DNA of 24,729 nt from an uncultured Erysipelotrichaceae bacterium. GTDB lineage: Bacteria > Bacillota_I > Bacilli_A > RF39 > UBA660. Below, one piece after another: positions 1 to 7,612 of this stretch. The translations under genes and the position numbers were made by a program. Every line of letters starts with the position of its first letter. Positions within the stretch are counted from its first letter, which is position 1. The stretch lies in assembly GCA_902783215.1 (NCBI GenBank), contig CACZQD010000001.1, forward strand, positions 1 to 24,729, in the 5' to 3' direction. Below the pieces are notes generated by a model. It saw nothing but the letters and a program-made list of their open reading frames with translations. It had not been told where the DNA came from and made no database searches.

Positions 1-1827
1 AATCAAGGTGTTTTTGATGCATATACTAATGATATTCGTATGGCACGACACGTTGGTTTGTTGACTGGATTACCTGATGCTTATGGACGTGGTAGAATAA
101 TTGGTGATTATCGCCGTATTGCGCTTTATGGTATTGATTATTTGATGGAAGCAAAGAAACAAGAATGGGAAAATGATTATCAGATAAGTGGTAATATGTC
201 TGATGATTTAATTCGTATTCGTGAAGAGTTGTCTATGCAATATCGTGCTTTAGATGATATAAAGAAAATGGCTTTAAGTTATGGATATGATATATCTAAA
301 CCAGCTAGTTGCGCTAAAGAAGCTATTCAGTGGACTTATTTTGGATATTTAGCTGCTGTTAAGGAGAATAATGGTGCGGCTATGTCTTTAGGAAGAGTTG
401 ATGCTTTCTTTGATATTTATATTGAAAGAGATATCAAGAATGGCATCATAACAGAGGTTGAAGCACAAGAGTTAATTGATCAGTTTGTTATTAAGTTAAG
501 ATTAGTTAGACATCTTAGAACTCCAGAATATGATGAATTATTCTCAGGTGATCCAACTTGGGTTACTTGTTCCATTGGTGGTATTAATAAAAAGGGCAAG
601 AGTATGGTTACTAAAACTTCATACCGTATTTTAAATACCTTAACTAATTTAGATCCTGCTCCAGAACCTAATATGACAGTATTATGGAGTAATGAACTAC
701 CTAATGCTTGGAAGAGTTATTGTGCGAAGATGAGTATTAAAACTGATGCTATTCAATATGAAAGTGATGATTTAATGCGTCCAATATTAGGTGATGATTA
801 TGCTATAGCGTGTTGTGTATCTGCTATGCGTGTTGGTAAGGATATGCAGTTTTTTGGAGCTAGATGTAATTTAGCTAAGTCATTATTATATGCAATTAAT
901 GGTGGAGTTGATGAAATAAAAAACAAATTAGTTTTAAAGAATATTGATAAAATAGATGATGAAATACTTGATTATGATAAAGTTAAGAAATCTTATTATA
1001 AGGTACTTGAAGATGTAGCAAAAATATATTCTGATGCTATGAATATTATTCATTATATGCATGATAAATATGCATATGAGGCTGGTCAAATGGCTTTACA
1101 CGATACTGATGTTCATCGTTATATGGCATATGGTGTAGCTGGACTTTCGGTTGCTGCAGATTCATTATCTGCGATTAAATATGCAAAAGTAAAACCAATA
1201 CGTAATGAAGAAGGGATTGCTGTTGATTTTGAAATTGAAGGAGATTATCCTAAATATGGAAACGATGATGATCGCGTGGATAAAATAGCTATTGATATTG
1301 TTAAGAAAATATCTTCAGAGTTAAAGAAACATCATACATATCGTGATGCTGAACCTACAATGTCAGTATTAACTATAACATCTAATGTTGTATATGGATC
1401 TAAAACAGGTGCAACTCCAGATGGAAGAGGTAAGGGAGTGCCATTCGCACCTGGTGCTAATCCAATGCATGGAAGAGATAGTAGTGGTGCTATTGCATCT
1501 TTGAATTCTGTTGCTAAATTACCATATGAAGCTTGTTGTAAAGATGGAATAAGTAATACTTTTTCAATTGTTCCTGCTACTTTAGGAAAAAATAGTGAAG
1601 ATCAAATAGATAATTTAGTATCTTTGATGGATGGTTACTTTAAGAAGGGTGCACATCATTTAAATGTTAATGTTTTAAATCGTGAAACGCTAATTGACGC
1701 CATGAAACATCCGGAAAAATATCCTTTACTTACTATTCGTGTATCAGGTTATGCCGTAAGATTTAATCGTTTGACAAAAAAACAACAAGAGGAAGTAATA
1801 TCTCGTACTTTCCATGAGGCAATATAG
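1..1827 (+). CDS. pflB: Pyruvate formate-lyase (formate C-acetyltransferase), 5'-truncated by window edge
   Basis: Converts pyruvate and CoA to acetyl-CoA and formate in anaerobic fermentation, using a glycyl radical. The frame is open from base 1, and the residues before the first Met (GVFDAYTNDIRMARH) already match the family, so the true start lies outside the window. About 608 residues are present; full-length family members have about 740-760, so roughly 140 are missing. Seen: the conserved LTGLPDAYGRGRIIGDYRR block, the catalytic Cys-Cys pair in ACCVSAM (codons 811-816) and the radical glycine in RVSGYAVRF (Gly codon 1747-1749) near the C terminus. The next gene starts on the last base of the stop codon (TAGTG), so pflB and its activase are translationally coupled. 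Identity is very secure. Confidence 0.97.
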   Translation, partial: NQGVFDAYTNDIRMARHVGLLTGLPDAYGRGRIIGDYRRIALYGIDYLMEAKKQEWENDYQISGNMSDDLIRIREELSMQYRALDDIKKMALSYGYDISKPASCAKEAIQWTYFGYLAAVKENNGAAMSLGRVDAFFDIYIERDIKNGIITEVEAQELIDQFVIKLRLVRHLRTPEYDELFSGDPTWVTCSIGGINKKGKSMVTKTSYRILNTLTNLDPAPEPNMTVLWSNELPNAWKSYCAKMSIKTDAIQYESDDLMRPILGDDYAIACCVSAMRVGKDMQFFGARCNLAKSLLYAINGGVDEIKNKLVLKNIDKIDDEILDYDKVKKSYYKVLEDVAKIYSDAMNIIHYMHDKYAYEAGQMALHDTDVHRYMAYGVAGLSVAADSLSAIKYAKVKPIRNEEGIAVDFEIEGDYPKYGNDDDRVDKIAIDIVKKISSELKKHHTYRDAEPTMSVLTITSNVVYGSKTGATPDGRGKGVPFAPGANPMHGRDSSGAIASLNSVAKLPYEACCKDGISNTFSIVPATLGKNSEDQIDNLVSLMDGYFKKGAHHLNVNVLNRETLIDAMKHPEKYPLLTIRVSGYAVRFNRLTKKQQEEVISRTFHEAI

Positions 1828-2537
1828 TGAAAGGGTCCATAAGTAAAATAGAAACATCTGGTTTTGTTGATGGCCCAGGTATTAGAACGGTAGTTTTTCT
1901 AAATGGATGTAAATTAAGATGTAAATATTGTCATAATCCTGAGATGTGGTATTTAAAAGATTTAAATTATACAGTATCAGAATTAGTTCAAAAAATACTT
2001 CACAATAAAGAGTATTTTGGGAAAAAAGGTGGAGTTACATTTTCTGGAGGGGAACCTTTATTACAAAGTGAATTTTTAATTGAAGTTTGTAAATGCTTAA
2101 AAAAACATAATATAAATATCGCACTTGATACAGCTGGTGTAGGTAATGGTAATTATGAAGATCTGTTATCTTTAGTTGACTTAGTTATTTTAGATATAAA
2201 AGATACTAATGCAGCTGATTACCGAGAATTAACTAGTTATCCGATGAATGAGAGTTTAAAATTTATCGAAATGTGTAATCAATTAAAAAAGAAAATATGG
2301 ATAAGACAAGTAATAGTTCCAGGACGTAATGATAATAACGACTATTTAAAATCATTAAAAGAGTTTATTAAGCAAATTGATAATGTTGAAAAAATAGAGT
2401 TTTTACCATATCATAATATGGCAATTGGTAAATATAAAGAGTTAGGTATTGATTATCCATATAAACATATAAAGTCAATGGATAAAGTTATATGTGATGA
2501 ATTATATGATAAATTTATTAATATGTTAGAAGATTAG
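1827..2537 (+). CDS. pflA: Pyruvate formate-lyase-activating enzyme (radical SAM)
   Basis: Generates the glycyl radical on PflB by reductive cleavage of S-adenosylmethionine at a [4Fe-4S] cluster. The 236-residue length is typical. The cluster cysteines are C28, C32 and C35 in GCKLRCKYCHNP, after the family signature FVDGPGIRTVVFLNGC; the glycine-rich TFSGGEPLLQ strand binds SAM. The start is a GTG overlapping the pflB stop by one base, with GAGG at about 1815-1818 as ribosome site inside pflB. NrdG, further along the window, has the same architecture, but adjacency to pflB and the longer length assign this one to PflB. The stop codon is part of the TAGGAG ribosome site of the next small gene, so the operon seems to continue. 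Confidence 0.95.
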   Translation: MKGSISKIETSGFVDGPGIRTVVFLNGCKLRCKYCHNPEMWYLKDLNYTVSELVQKILHNKEYFGKKGGVTFSGGEPLLQSEFLIEVCKCLKKHNINIALDTAGVGNGNYEDLLSLVDLVILDIKDTNAADYRELTSYPMNESLKFIEMCNQLKKKIWIRQVIVPGRNDNNDYLKSLKEFIKQIDNVEKIEFLPYHNMAIGKYKELGIDYPYKHIKSMDKVICDELYDKFINMLED

Positions 2538-2546
2538 GAGAATAAT

Positions 2547-2732
2547 ATGTATAAAGAAAAGGTTGAATTAAAATATGGTGATGGATTAATTGTTTTTGAT
2601 GAAGAACCGGATATAGAACAATTTGAATCAAATGATAATTTAGAAAATACATTAGAGTTAAAAAATCTATCAAAAGATGATTTTTTAGAACAAACATCTA
2701 TCGATCTTTTTGGAGGAGATAATAATGAATAA
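2547..2732 (+). CDS. Small acidic hypothetical protein (61 aa)
   Basis: I do not recognise this protein. It is 61 residues, strongly acidic (many Asp/Glu, few Lys, no Arg), with no membrane segment, signal peptide or cysteines. It is likely real: TAGGAG at 2535-2540 lies 6 bases before the ATG, it starts 9 bases after pflA, and its end overlaps the start of the next gene by 8 bases. That packing points to coupled translation with the 473-aa gene that follows. By position and size it could be a small partner or regulator of that protein; this is inference from context only. Confidence 0.6.
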   Translation: MYKEKVELKYGDGLIVFDEEPDIEQFESNDNLENTLELKNLSKDDFLEQTSIDLFGGDNNE

Positions 2733-4146
2733 TTTATATAAAGATTATTTGAATCAAGGAAGATCTCTATCACAAACAGATCGTATTACATCATTTTTAA
2801 ATCATATTTTAAAAATATTTCAAGAAAATTATTATTATTTACAAGAACATCCTGAGCAGAAAGAAAGAATAGTTTATTCGGAATTAACTAAATATGGTCT
2901 TAATGTTGAGTCAGATTTTACACTTGATAAAGATGGTCAGCTAGTTTCGAAAAATATAAAAGAACAAGGGCATTTTGCTTTTTGGATTCAAAATTTTTAT
3001 AATACTCCAAATATTTGGGCATATTGTGATGAAAGTTCACCTCAAATGTCTTATTGGATGCAATTTAGAAATGGTGGTTTAGTTGCATCTGATGAATTTG
3101 AAAAAATCTATTTATCTATTGATTCAGATCATATTTATCGTGGAATTAATGAATTGATGAGTTTCATAAGTGAAAATGATATTTCGCACGCCTCAAAAAT
3201 ATCTAGTAAGCAACGTACAGATGAGATTGTTATTAGAATAAGAAGAGAGGATAAAGATGGATTAAATAAAATACTAAATTTTATCAAAAATAATAGTTAT
3301 ATTCAAGCAGGATTAAATTGTTTGAATCCATTTTTACCAAGTGAGAATAAAGTTTCACATATTCCTGATAATGGAGAATCTTATAATACATTTGTTGCCA
3401 AAAAAGTATCAGATTTTGTCGAGCAAAAAATAAATTCTAAACGAGTGGATTATAATGATTTTTTAACCTATTCTTATAATTTACCCAAAGAAAATACTCA
3501 AAATATATTGGTTAATCATTTGGATAATTTAAAAAATGATTATCAAATGAAAATATTAAATGATGCAATAGTTTGTACATATAAAAAATGCGGTTATAAG
3601 CAAGTAGAAAGGGCTTTAAAAGAACTTATTGATAATAATAATTATAATTATTTTACAAGATATGATTTGAATAGCAAGGATTCTATTAATTATCGTGAAC
3701 AACTAATTAACGGTTTAAGTGGGGCTGATGCATTGAATTTAATATATCAAAGCTTTCGAAATAATAATTATCCAATTGAACAATATACTAACGATGATGC
3801 AATAAATATCTATGTATCAAATGTAATAATGAACTATCAAATTAGTATTTTAGATAAAGCAGTATCTGTAACCTGTCAAAATCATGATGCTGATTGGACA
3901 AATAAAGCAATGTATAAATATGCTAATGAAGGAATTACTAATGGTTTTTCGAGGTATGAAAGTGGAAATCCCACTAACTATCGTGAATTATTAGGCAAAT
4001 ATGTTAATAAACAGGATCTTCATCGTTTAGCTGCTCTTTCTTTAATAGGAAAAGGTGCGAATATAGAAGAATTAGATTATAATGAGATTATTTCAGCTTA
4101 TGTTGATATTGTGGGCATGGATGGATTGAAAGGTTATAATCGATAA
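2725..4146 (+). CDS. Hypothetical protein with possible HopA1-like N-terminal domain and a duplicated C-terminal unit
   Basis: A 473-residue soluble protein without signal peptide or membrane segment. The start is placed at ATG 2725, 7 bases after the GGAGG of TTGGAGGAG; the upstream TTG at 2710 would overlap that ribosome site. Residues about 20-232 recall the HopA1 family: a YWMQF strand, KIYLSIDSDHIYRGI, then SKISSKQRTDEIVIRI, an NPFLPSENKVS segment and a DNGESYNTFVA helix start. The bacterial family includes a plant-pathogen effector and proteins in class V lanthipeptide clusters. This match is by eye and weak. Residues 273-370 and 371-465 are two copies of a roughly 97-aa unit (YQMKILNDAI / YQISILDKAV; YFTRY..NYREQL / GFSRY..NYRELL). 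It overlaps the preceding small gene by 8 bases and appears to belong to the pfl transcription unit. Function unknown. Confidence 0.6.
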   Translation: MNNLYKDYLNQGRSLSQTDRITSFLNHILKIFQENYYYLQEHPEQKERIVYSELTKYGLNVESDFTLDKDGQLVSKNIKEQGHFAFWIQNFYNTPNIWAYCDESSPQMSYWMQFRNGGLVASDEFEKIYLSIDSDHIYRGINELMSFISENDISHASKISSKQRTDEIVIRIRREDKDGLNKILNFIKNNSYIQAGLNCLNPFLPSENKVSHIPDNGESYNTFVAKKVSDFVEQKINSKRVDYNDFLTYSYNLPKENTQNILVNHLDNLKNDYQMKILNDAIVCTYKKCGYKQVERALKELIDNNNYNYFTRYDLNSKDSINYREQLINGLSGADALNLIYQSFRNNNYPIEQYTNDDAINIYVSNVIMNYQISILDKAVSVTCQNHDADWTNKAMYKYANEGITNGFSRYESGNPTNYRELLGKYVNKQDLHRLAALSLIGKGANIEELDYNEIISAYVDIVGMDGLKGYNR

Positions 4147-4173
4147 ATTAATTCATAAATTTTAAAAAAAATG

Positions 4174-4202
4174 TTTTCATTTTTGAATATTTGTGATATG
4201 AT
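4174..4202 (+). promoter_or_regulatory. Possible sigma-70-type promoter for the 4224 gene
   Basis: TTTTCA at 4174-4179 and TATGAT at 4197-4202 are separated by 17 bases, followed by GAGG and ATG 4224. The -10 is good, the -35 weak. It lies in a 77-base gap with no clear terminator, so readthrough from the pfl unit is also possible. Confidence 0.4.
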
Positions 4203-4223
4203 TAGTGTAGTGAGGTAAAAAAT

Positions 4224-4778
4224 ATGCTAGAAAAAATTAAAGATAGTATAAATAATAATCCTTATTTAGAAAAGAATATAAAGGTAGAATTATTTAGATT
4301 AATAGTAGTATTTAATAACAAATTTCCCAATATTAAGTTAGATACTTTCAATAAATTAGTTTCAACAGTAAAAGTTGGAAGAATATCTAAGTATGAATCT
4401 AGGGGAACAGTTGTATATGATGTAAATACAAATGAAATATTATTTAGTTCTAAGAATTTAAAGGATGATTATGATATTGATAATTTGTTTATGCAAGCAG
4501 TATTAGGTATGATTACAACATCTGAACATAATAATCGTAAATTTACAGGTTTTGATACAGAAGAAAGTTTATCTAATTTAAATAAAGCTTATACTGAGAT
4601 TATGGCTGATTATTTAATTGGCGCAGGTGAAGTTAGTGATTTAGAAGAAGAAAAAAGTTTTACTAATCAACTAGGAATATTAATCGATGAACAAACTTTA
4701 TTTGATGCTTATTTTAATAATGATGGTAGTAAGGTTTTACTTGCTATTGCCGGTTTATGTGTAAATATGGAGGATTAA
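4224..4778 (+). CDS. Hypothetical protein, probable catalytically dead zincin-like peptidase
   Basis: A 184-residue protein with no signal peptide or membrane segment. Its layout recalls a family of gut Bacillota zinc-peptidase-like proteins in which a helix LFHELLHM is followed by a ...GF... turn and an LNEGYTE helix. Here residues 88-96 read LFMQAVLGM, so the HExxH positions are M90, Q91 and L94 and the zinc ligands are missing. TGF (108-110) and LNKAYTEIMADYL (119-131) are kept, including the Glu that would be the third ligand. The rest also fits: a beta-strand pair (VVYDVNTNEILFSS) before the helix and an EAYF-like DAYFNNDGSK segment after it. The family link is by memory of the pattern, not a search. 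The start has GAGGT 8 bases upstream. The next gene follows directly (TAAATG), so the two are co-expressed. Confidence 0.6.
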   Translation: MLEKIKDSINNNPYLEKNIKVELFRLIVVFNNKFPNIKLDTFNKLVSTVKVGRISKYESRGTVVYDVNTNEILFSSKNLKDDYDIDNLFMQAVLGMITTSEHNNRKFTGFDTEESLSNLNKAYTEIMADYLIGAGEVSDLEEEKSFTNQLGILIDEQTLFDAYFNNDGSKVLLAIAGLCVNMED

Positions 4779-5057
4779 ATGAGAGTAAGAATAACACCTA
4801 AAACATTATTGGATAAATTTAACCATTGTAGTAATTTAAAAAGAACTGTTGGTAAAGATTCTGTAGCAGTAAAAAAAGAATTTGATGAATTTAATGTGAA
4901 TTATGTATTTGGACTTGCCAATTCAATTAAAGGGAATGAAGATAAATTAGATAGTTATGCAACTCATTTTTCAAGAGAAAATACAATTAAATTTGATGCT
5001 TTTATAGCGTCTTCTCGTGAATATAGTACTGAAAACGTTAAACAAAAAGCTGCTTAA
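4779..5057 (+). CDS. Small hypothetical protein (92 aa)
   Basis: Not recognised. It has 92 residues, mildly basic, a single Cys (C17), no membrane segment, and probably mostly helical. The ATG touches the stop of the 184-aa gene and is preceded by GGAGG at 4769-4773, so expression is coupled to the pseudo-zincin and they may act together. The stop codon TAA lies in the loop of an intrinsic terminator, so this is the last gene of its unit. No function can be proposed from sequence. Confidence 0.6.
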   Translation: MRVRITPKTLLDKFNHCSNLKRTVGKDSVAVKKEFDEFNVNYVFGLANSIKGNEDKLDSYATHFSRENTIKFDAFIASSREYSTENVKQKAA

Positions 5058-5072
5058 GCAGTTTTTATTTTT
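5044..5072 (+). terminator. Intrinsic terminator ending the 4224-5057 unit
   Basis: Perfect palindrome CTGCTTAAGCAG (5050-5061, allowing the C at 5050), extended by an A-tract on the left and a T-tract on the right (GTTTTTATTTTT). The stop codon TAA of the 92-aa gene is inside the hairpin. Confidence 0.8.
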
Positions 5073-5076
5073 GTTG

Positions 5077-5105
5077 TTGATATGAACAAATGTATATGGT
5101 ATAAT
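5077..5105 (+). promoter_or_regulatory. Promoter of dinB
   Basis: TTGATA at 5077-5082, a 17-base spacer, and consensus TATAAT at 5100-5105. It falls after the terminator and before the GGTGG ribosome site at about 5112-5116. It shows that an upstream ATG at 5082, inside the promoter, is not the start of dinB. Confidence 0.8.
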
Positions 5106-5120
5106 ATATTTGGTGGTTTA

Positions 5121-6308
5121 ATGGAGACTATAATTATGCATATAGATGTTAATAATGCCTTTTTGTCTTGGACAGCAGTTTATTTGCTTCATAAAGGTTA
5201 TAAAACTGATATTCGTAATATTGAAGCTATTATTGGAGGAGATGAATCTAGGAGACATGGTATTGTTTTAGCTAAGTCCATGGTAGCTAAATCACGAGGA
5301 GTAAAGACTGCAGAAACAATTAGGGATGCCAAAAGAAAATGTTATAATTTAAAAATATTCCCACCATATTATAAATTATATAAATATATGTCTCATAAAT
5401 TATTTGATATTATTAGTGAGTACACACCAGATATAGAAGTATTATCAATTGATGAATGTTTTATAGATTATTCTAAAATAAAGAATATGTATGGTGATGA
5501 AATTAAATTTGCTTATAAATTAAAAAAAGAAATAAAAGATAAATTAGGTTTTACAGTTAATATAGGAGTTGCTAATAACAAATTATGTGCGAAAATGGCT
5601 TCTGATTTTTTAAAACCAGATCGTGTGCATACTTTATTTGATAATGAGGTTAAAGAAAAAATGTACCCTTTACCAATTGGTAAATTGTTTGGAGTAGGTA
5701 AAAAAACTAAGGAAAAACTTATTAATCTAAATATTAAAACAATTGGTGATTTAGCCAATACCGATCCACAAGATTTATATCCATTTTTTAAGAACATGTC
5801 TGATAGATTAGTTAGTTCTGCTCAAGGGAAATCTGATAGTATTATAAGAGTAAAAAAAGAAGAAAGACAAGGTATAAGTAATTCAACAACTCTATCATAT
5901 AATTTAAACAGTTTAGATGAAATTTATAAAGTATTATTTAAGTTAGTTGATAATGTATGTTTTACTTTAAGAAAAAGTAATAGATACACCTCTGTTATTG
6001 GTGTTACTTTGAAAGATAAATTTTTTAAATCAAGATCCCATCAACGAAAATTATTGAATGCTACAGATGATTTTAATATTATATATGAAGTAGCTAAAAA
6101 ATTAGTAAAAGAATTATATCATGATGATTCAATTAGACTAGTAGGAGTTAGTCTTAATAAGTTAAGTAGTAATATTAATCATCAAATTTCTTTATTTGAT
6201 GATGATTTTAAAGAAAGCAATCATAAATTAGATAAAATAGTTGATCAGATTAATGATTCATATGGTTACAGAATAATTGATAAAGCATCACTTGTAAATA
6301 AAAAATAG
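5121..6308 (+). CDS. dinB: DNA polymerase IV-like Y-family translesion polymerase
   Basis: Error-prone polymerase that copies past damaged template bases. The chosen ATG gives 395 residues beginning METIIMHIDVNNAFLSW; it lies downstream of a good promoter and a GGTGG ribosome site. Catalytic acids: D9 in HIDVNNAF, and D111/E112 in LSIDECFIDYS. F14 occupies the steric-gate position. A helix-hairpin-helix segment follows (LPIGKLFGVGKKTKEKL, then IKTIGDLA), then the little-finger domain, and near residue 355 a QISLF motif matching the sliding-clamp binding consensus QxxLF. The HIDVNNAFLSW version is typical of a Firmicutes branch of the family. No LexA box was identified. No clear terminator follows before the tRNA-Cys promoter. 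Confidence 0.92.
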   Translation: METIIMHIDVNNAFLSWTAVYLLHKGYKTDIRNIEAIIGGDESRRHGIVLAKSMVAKSRGVKTAETIRDAKRKCYNLKIFPPYYKLYKYMSHKLFDIISEYTPDIEVLSIDECFIDYSKIKNMYGDEIKFAYKLKKEIKDKLGFTVNIGVANNKLCAKMASDFLKPDRVHTLFDNEVKEKMYPLPIGKLFGVGKKTKEKLINLNIKTIGDLANTDPQDLYPFFKNMSDRLVSSAQGKSDSIIRVKKEERQGISNSTTLSYNLNSLDEIYKVLFKLVDNVCFTLRKSNRYTSVIGVTLKDKFFKSRSHQRKLLNATDDFNIIYEVAKKLVKELYHDDSIRLVGVSLNKLSSNINHQISLFDDDFKESNHKLDKIVDQINDSYGYRIIDKASLVNKK

Positions 6309-6348
6309 CATATTACAATTTATTTTTCATATATTTTAATATAAATAC

Positions 6349-6377
6349 TTGAAACAAATAAATAAATTTGCTATAAT
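6349..6377 (+). promoter_or_regulatory. Promoter of tRNA-Cys
   Basis: TTGAAA at 6349-6354, 17-base spacer, TATAAT at 6372-6377. Transcription would begin a few bases before the mature 5' end of the tRNA at 6389. Confidence 0.85.
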
Positions 6378-6388
6378 TATTTTGTGAT

Positions 6389-6462
6389 GGGTCCGTAGCC
6401 AAGTGGTAAGGCACGGGACTGCAACTCCCTGATCGCTGGTTCAAATCCGGTCGGGCCCTCCA
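6389..6462 (+). tRNA. trnC: tRNA-Cys (anticodon GCA)
   Basis: 74 bases including an encoded CCA. The acceptor stem GGGTCCG (6389-6395) pairs with CGGGCCC (6452-6458) with one G-T pair. The anticodon loop CTGCAAC lies in a GGGA/TCCC-type stem and reads GCA. The T arm has GGTTCAAATCC. The discriminator base is U73 (6459), the hallmark identity base of tRNA-Cys, followed by CCA at 6460-6462. It is a single tRNA with its own promoter and terminator. Confidence 0.97.
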
Positions 6463-6471
6463 AATGACTTT

Positions 6472-6499
6472 AAAAGCGTTGATTTTCAATGCTTTTTTT
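6472..6499 (+). terminator. Intrinsic terminator after tRNA-Cys
   Basis: AAAAGCGTTGA and TCAATGCTTTT form an 11-bp stem with one G-T pair, closed by a short TTT loop and followed by a run of T. Confidence 0.85.
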
Positions 6500-6638
6500 A
6501 TATCTTAATTATGTTTATATAAATATTATTAGTAAAAATAAATGTTAGTTAAAAGATAAAAAAGAGATAAAGAATAATAATTAACTATTGAAGTAATAAA
6601 ATATAGTTTAAAATCTTGATTTTTGTTTAAAAAAGTAG

Positions 6639-6667
6639 TATTTTATTAATAATATTTTAATAAAATA
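6639..6667. repeat. AT-only 11-bp inverted repeat
   Basis: TATTTTATTAA (6639-6649) and TTAATAAAATA (6657-6667) are perfect reverse complements around a 7-base spacer. It lies in the non-coding stretch 6500-6711 before a small ORF. It could be an operator or a weak hairpin. AT-only palindromes arise easily in such AT-rich DNA. The rest of this stretch shows no gene. Confidence 0.4.
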
Positions 6668-6711
6668 TATTTATATAACAATTATATGTTTTGACTAGGA
6701 AAGGGATATTT

Positions 6712-6849
6712 ATGAATAATAGATTGATAATCACATTACCTATATCTCCATATGATAAAATGTCTGTTGGAAAAATGAAAACACCTGTACTAGGTGAATC
6801 ATCAGCTATATCAATTGTATATGACAGGTATTTTGGAAAAGTGTTTTAA
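6712..6849 (+). CDS. Possible small protein (45 aa) or gene remnant
   Basis: An ATG ORF of 45 codons with a good ribosome site (AGGAAAGGGA at about 6697-6706), starting MNNRLIITLPIS and ending YFGKVF. Not recognised. It stands 54 bases upstream of the S51 peptidase gene, which has its own GGAG site. The ribosome site supports translation. Alternatively this is the 5' remnant of a longer gene deleted on insertion of the neighbouring accessory genes; no in-frame continuation is obvious. Confidence 0.35.
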   Translation: MNNRLIITLPISPYDKMSVGKMKTPVLGESSAISIVYDRYFGKVF

Positions 6850-6903
6850 TCAAAAAATATAATTTTCAAAATGCAAATATAGAATTAAAAAGGAGAAGAA
6901 GAA

Positions 6904-7572
6904 ATGTATAGTATTTTAATGTCAAAATTCAATGATGGTTTTGATTTAATAAAAGAAGAATTAAAAAAGATAATAAATAAACATTCAAAAATTGTAGTAA
7001 TTCCTTGGAGTTTTGCTAAAGAATTAAAAACAAAGCAAATTAATGAGTTTTTTAATGAAGTAAAGAAAAAAAATTATTTGGAACATTTATATAAGTTGGG
7101 TGTTGATGAGAAAAATATAATTGTTTTAGATTGTTATAATGATAATAAGGAATATATGGTTGATATAATAAATAAATCTGATGTAATAGTTTTAACAGGT
7201 GGTAATCCAGAAATGTTATATAATAAAGTAGTTACATCTGGAATACTAGAGTGTTTGCAAAATTATAAAAGGATTATTATTGGTTCTTCTGCTGGTGCTG
7301 AATTGCAATTAAAAAAATATTTTATTACTAAAAAGAATAATTATTATAAAAAATTTGAATGGTATAATGGATTTGGTATTATTGATAATAATTTCTATTT
7401 TGATGTTCATTCAATTAATAAAGGAAGATATTTACCATCATTAAAAGAAAAAAGTAGTAAACTTAAAAGAGATATTTACTGTCTATTTGATACAGGTTCT
7501 ATAATATATAATAGGCTTACAAAAGAAATAAGATGCTACGGTAATTACATTAAATTTGATGGTAATCATTAA
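6904..7572 (+). CDS. Peptidase family S51 (peptidase E-like) protein
   Basis: Soluble 222-residue protein with the S51 class-I glutamine-amidotransferase-like fold. Seen: an early VVIPWSF strand, DVIVLTGGNPEMLYNKV (the family's GGN turn), and the nucleophile serine in IIIGSSAGAEL (GSSAGA). The catalytic-His region FDVHSINKGRYLPSL corresponds to the family's DxHxxxRxR. Known members are dipeptidase PepE (cleaving after N-terminal Asp) and cyanophycinase; this short version is closer to PepE-like proteins of Firmicutes. AAAAAGGAGAAGAAGAA precedes the ATG. The following nucleotidyltransferase starts 40 bases later with no terminator between, so the two are likely co-transcribed. Substrate unknown. 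Confidence 0.85.
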   Translation: MYSILMSKFNDGFDLIKEELKKIINKHSKIVVIPWSFAKELKTKQINEFFNEVKKKNYLEHLYKLGVDEKNIIVLDCYNDNKEYMVDIINKSDVIVLTGGNPEMLYNKVVTSGILECLQNYKRIIIGSSAGAELQLKKYFITKKNNYYKKFEWYNGFGIIDNNFYFDVHSINKGRYLPSLKEKSSKLKRDIYCLFDTGSIIYNRLTKEIRCYGNYIKFDGNH

Positions 7573-7612
7573 TAATATATATTTGTATATAAGTTAAGTA
7601 GGAGAAAAGATT

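Noticed and set aside
5082..5120. Longer N terminus of dinB from ATG 5082
   Set aside because: This stretch contains the promoter (TTGATA, TATAAT), and the GGTGG site supports the later ATG.
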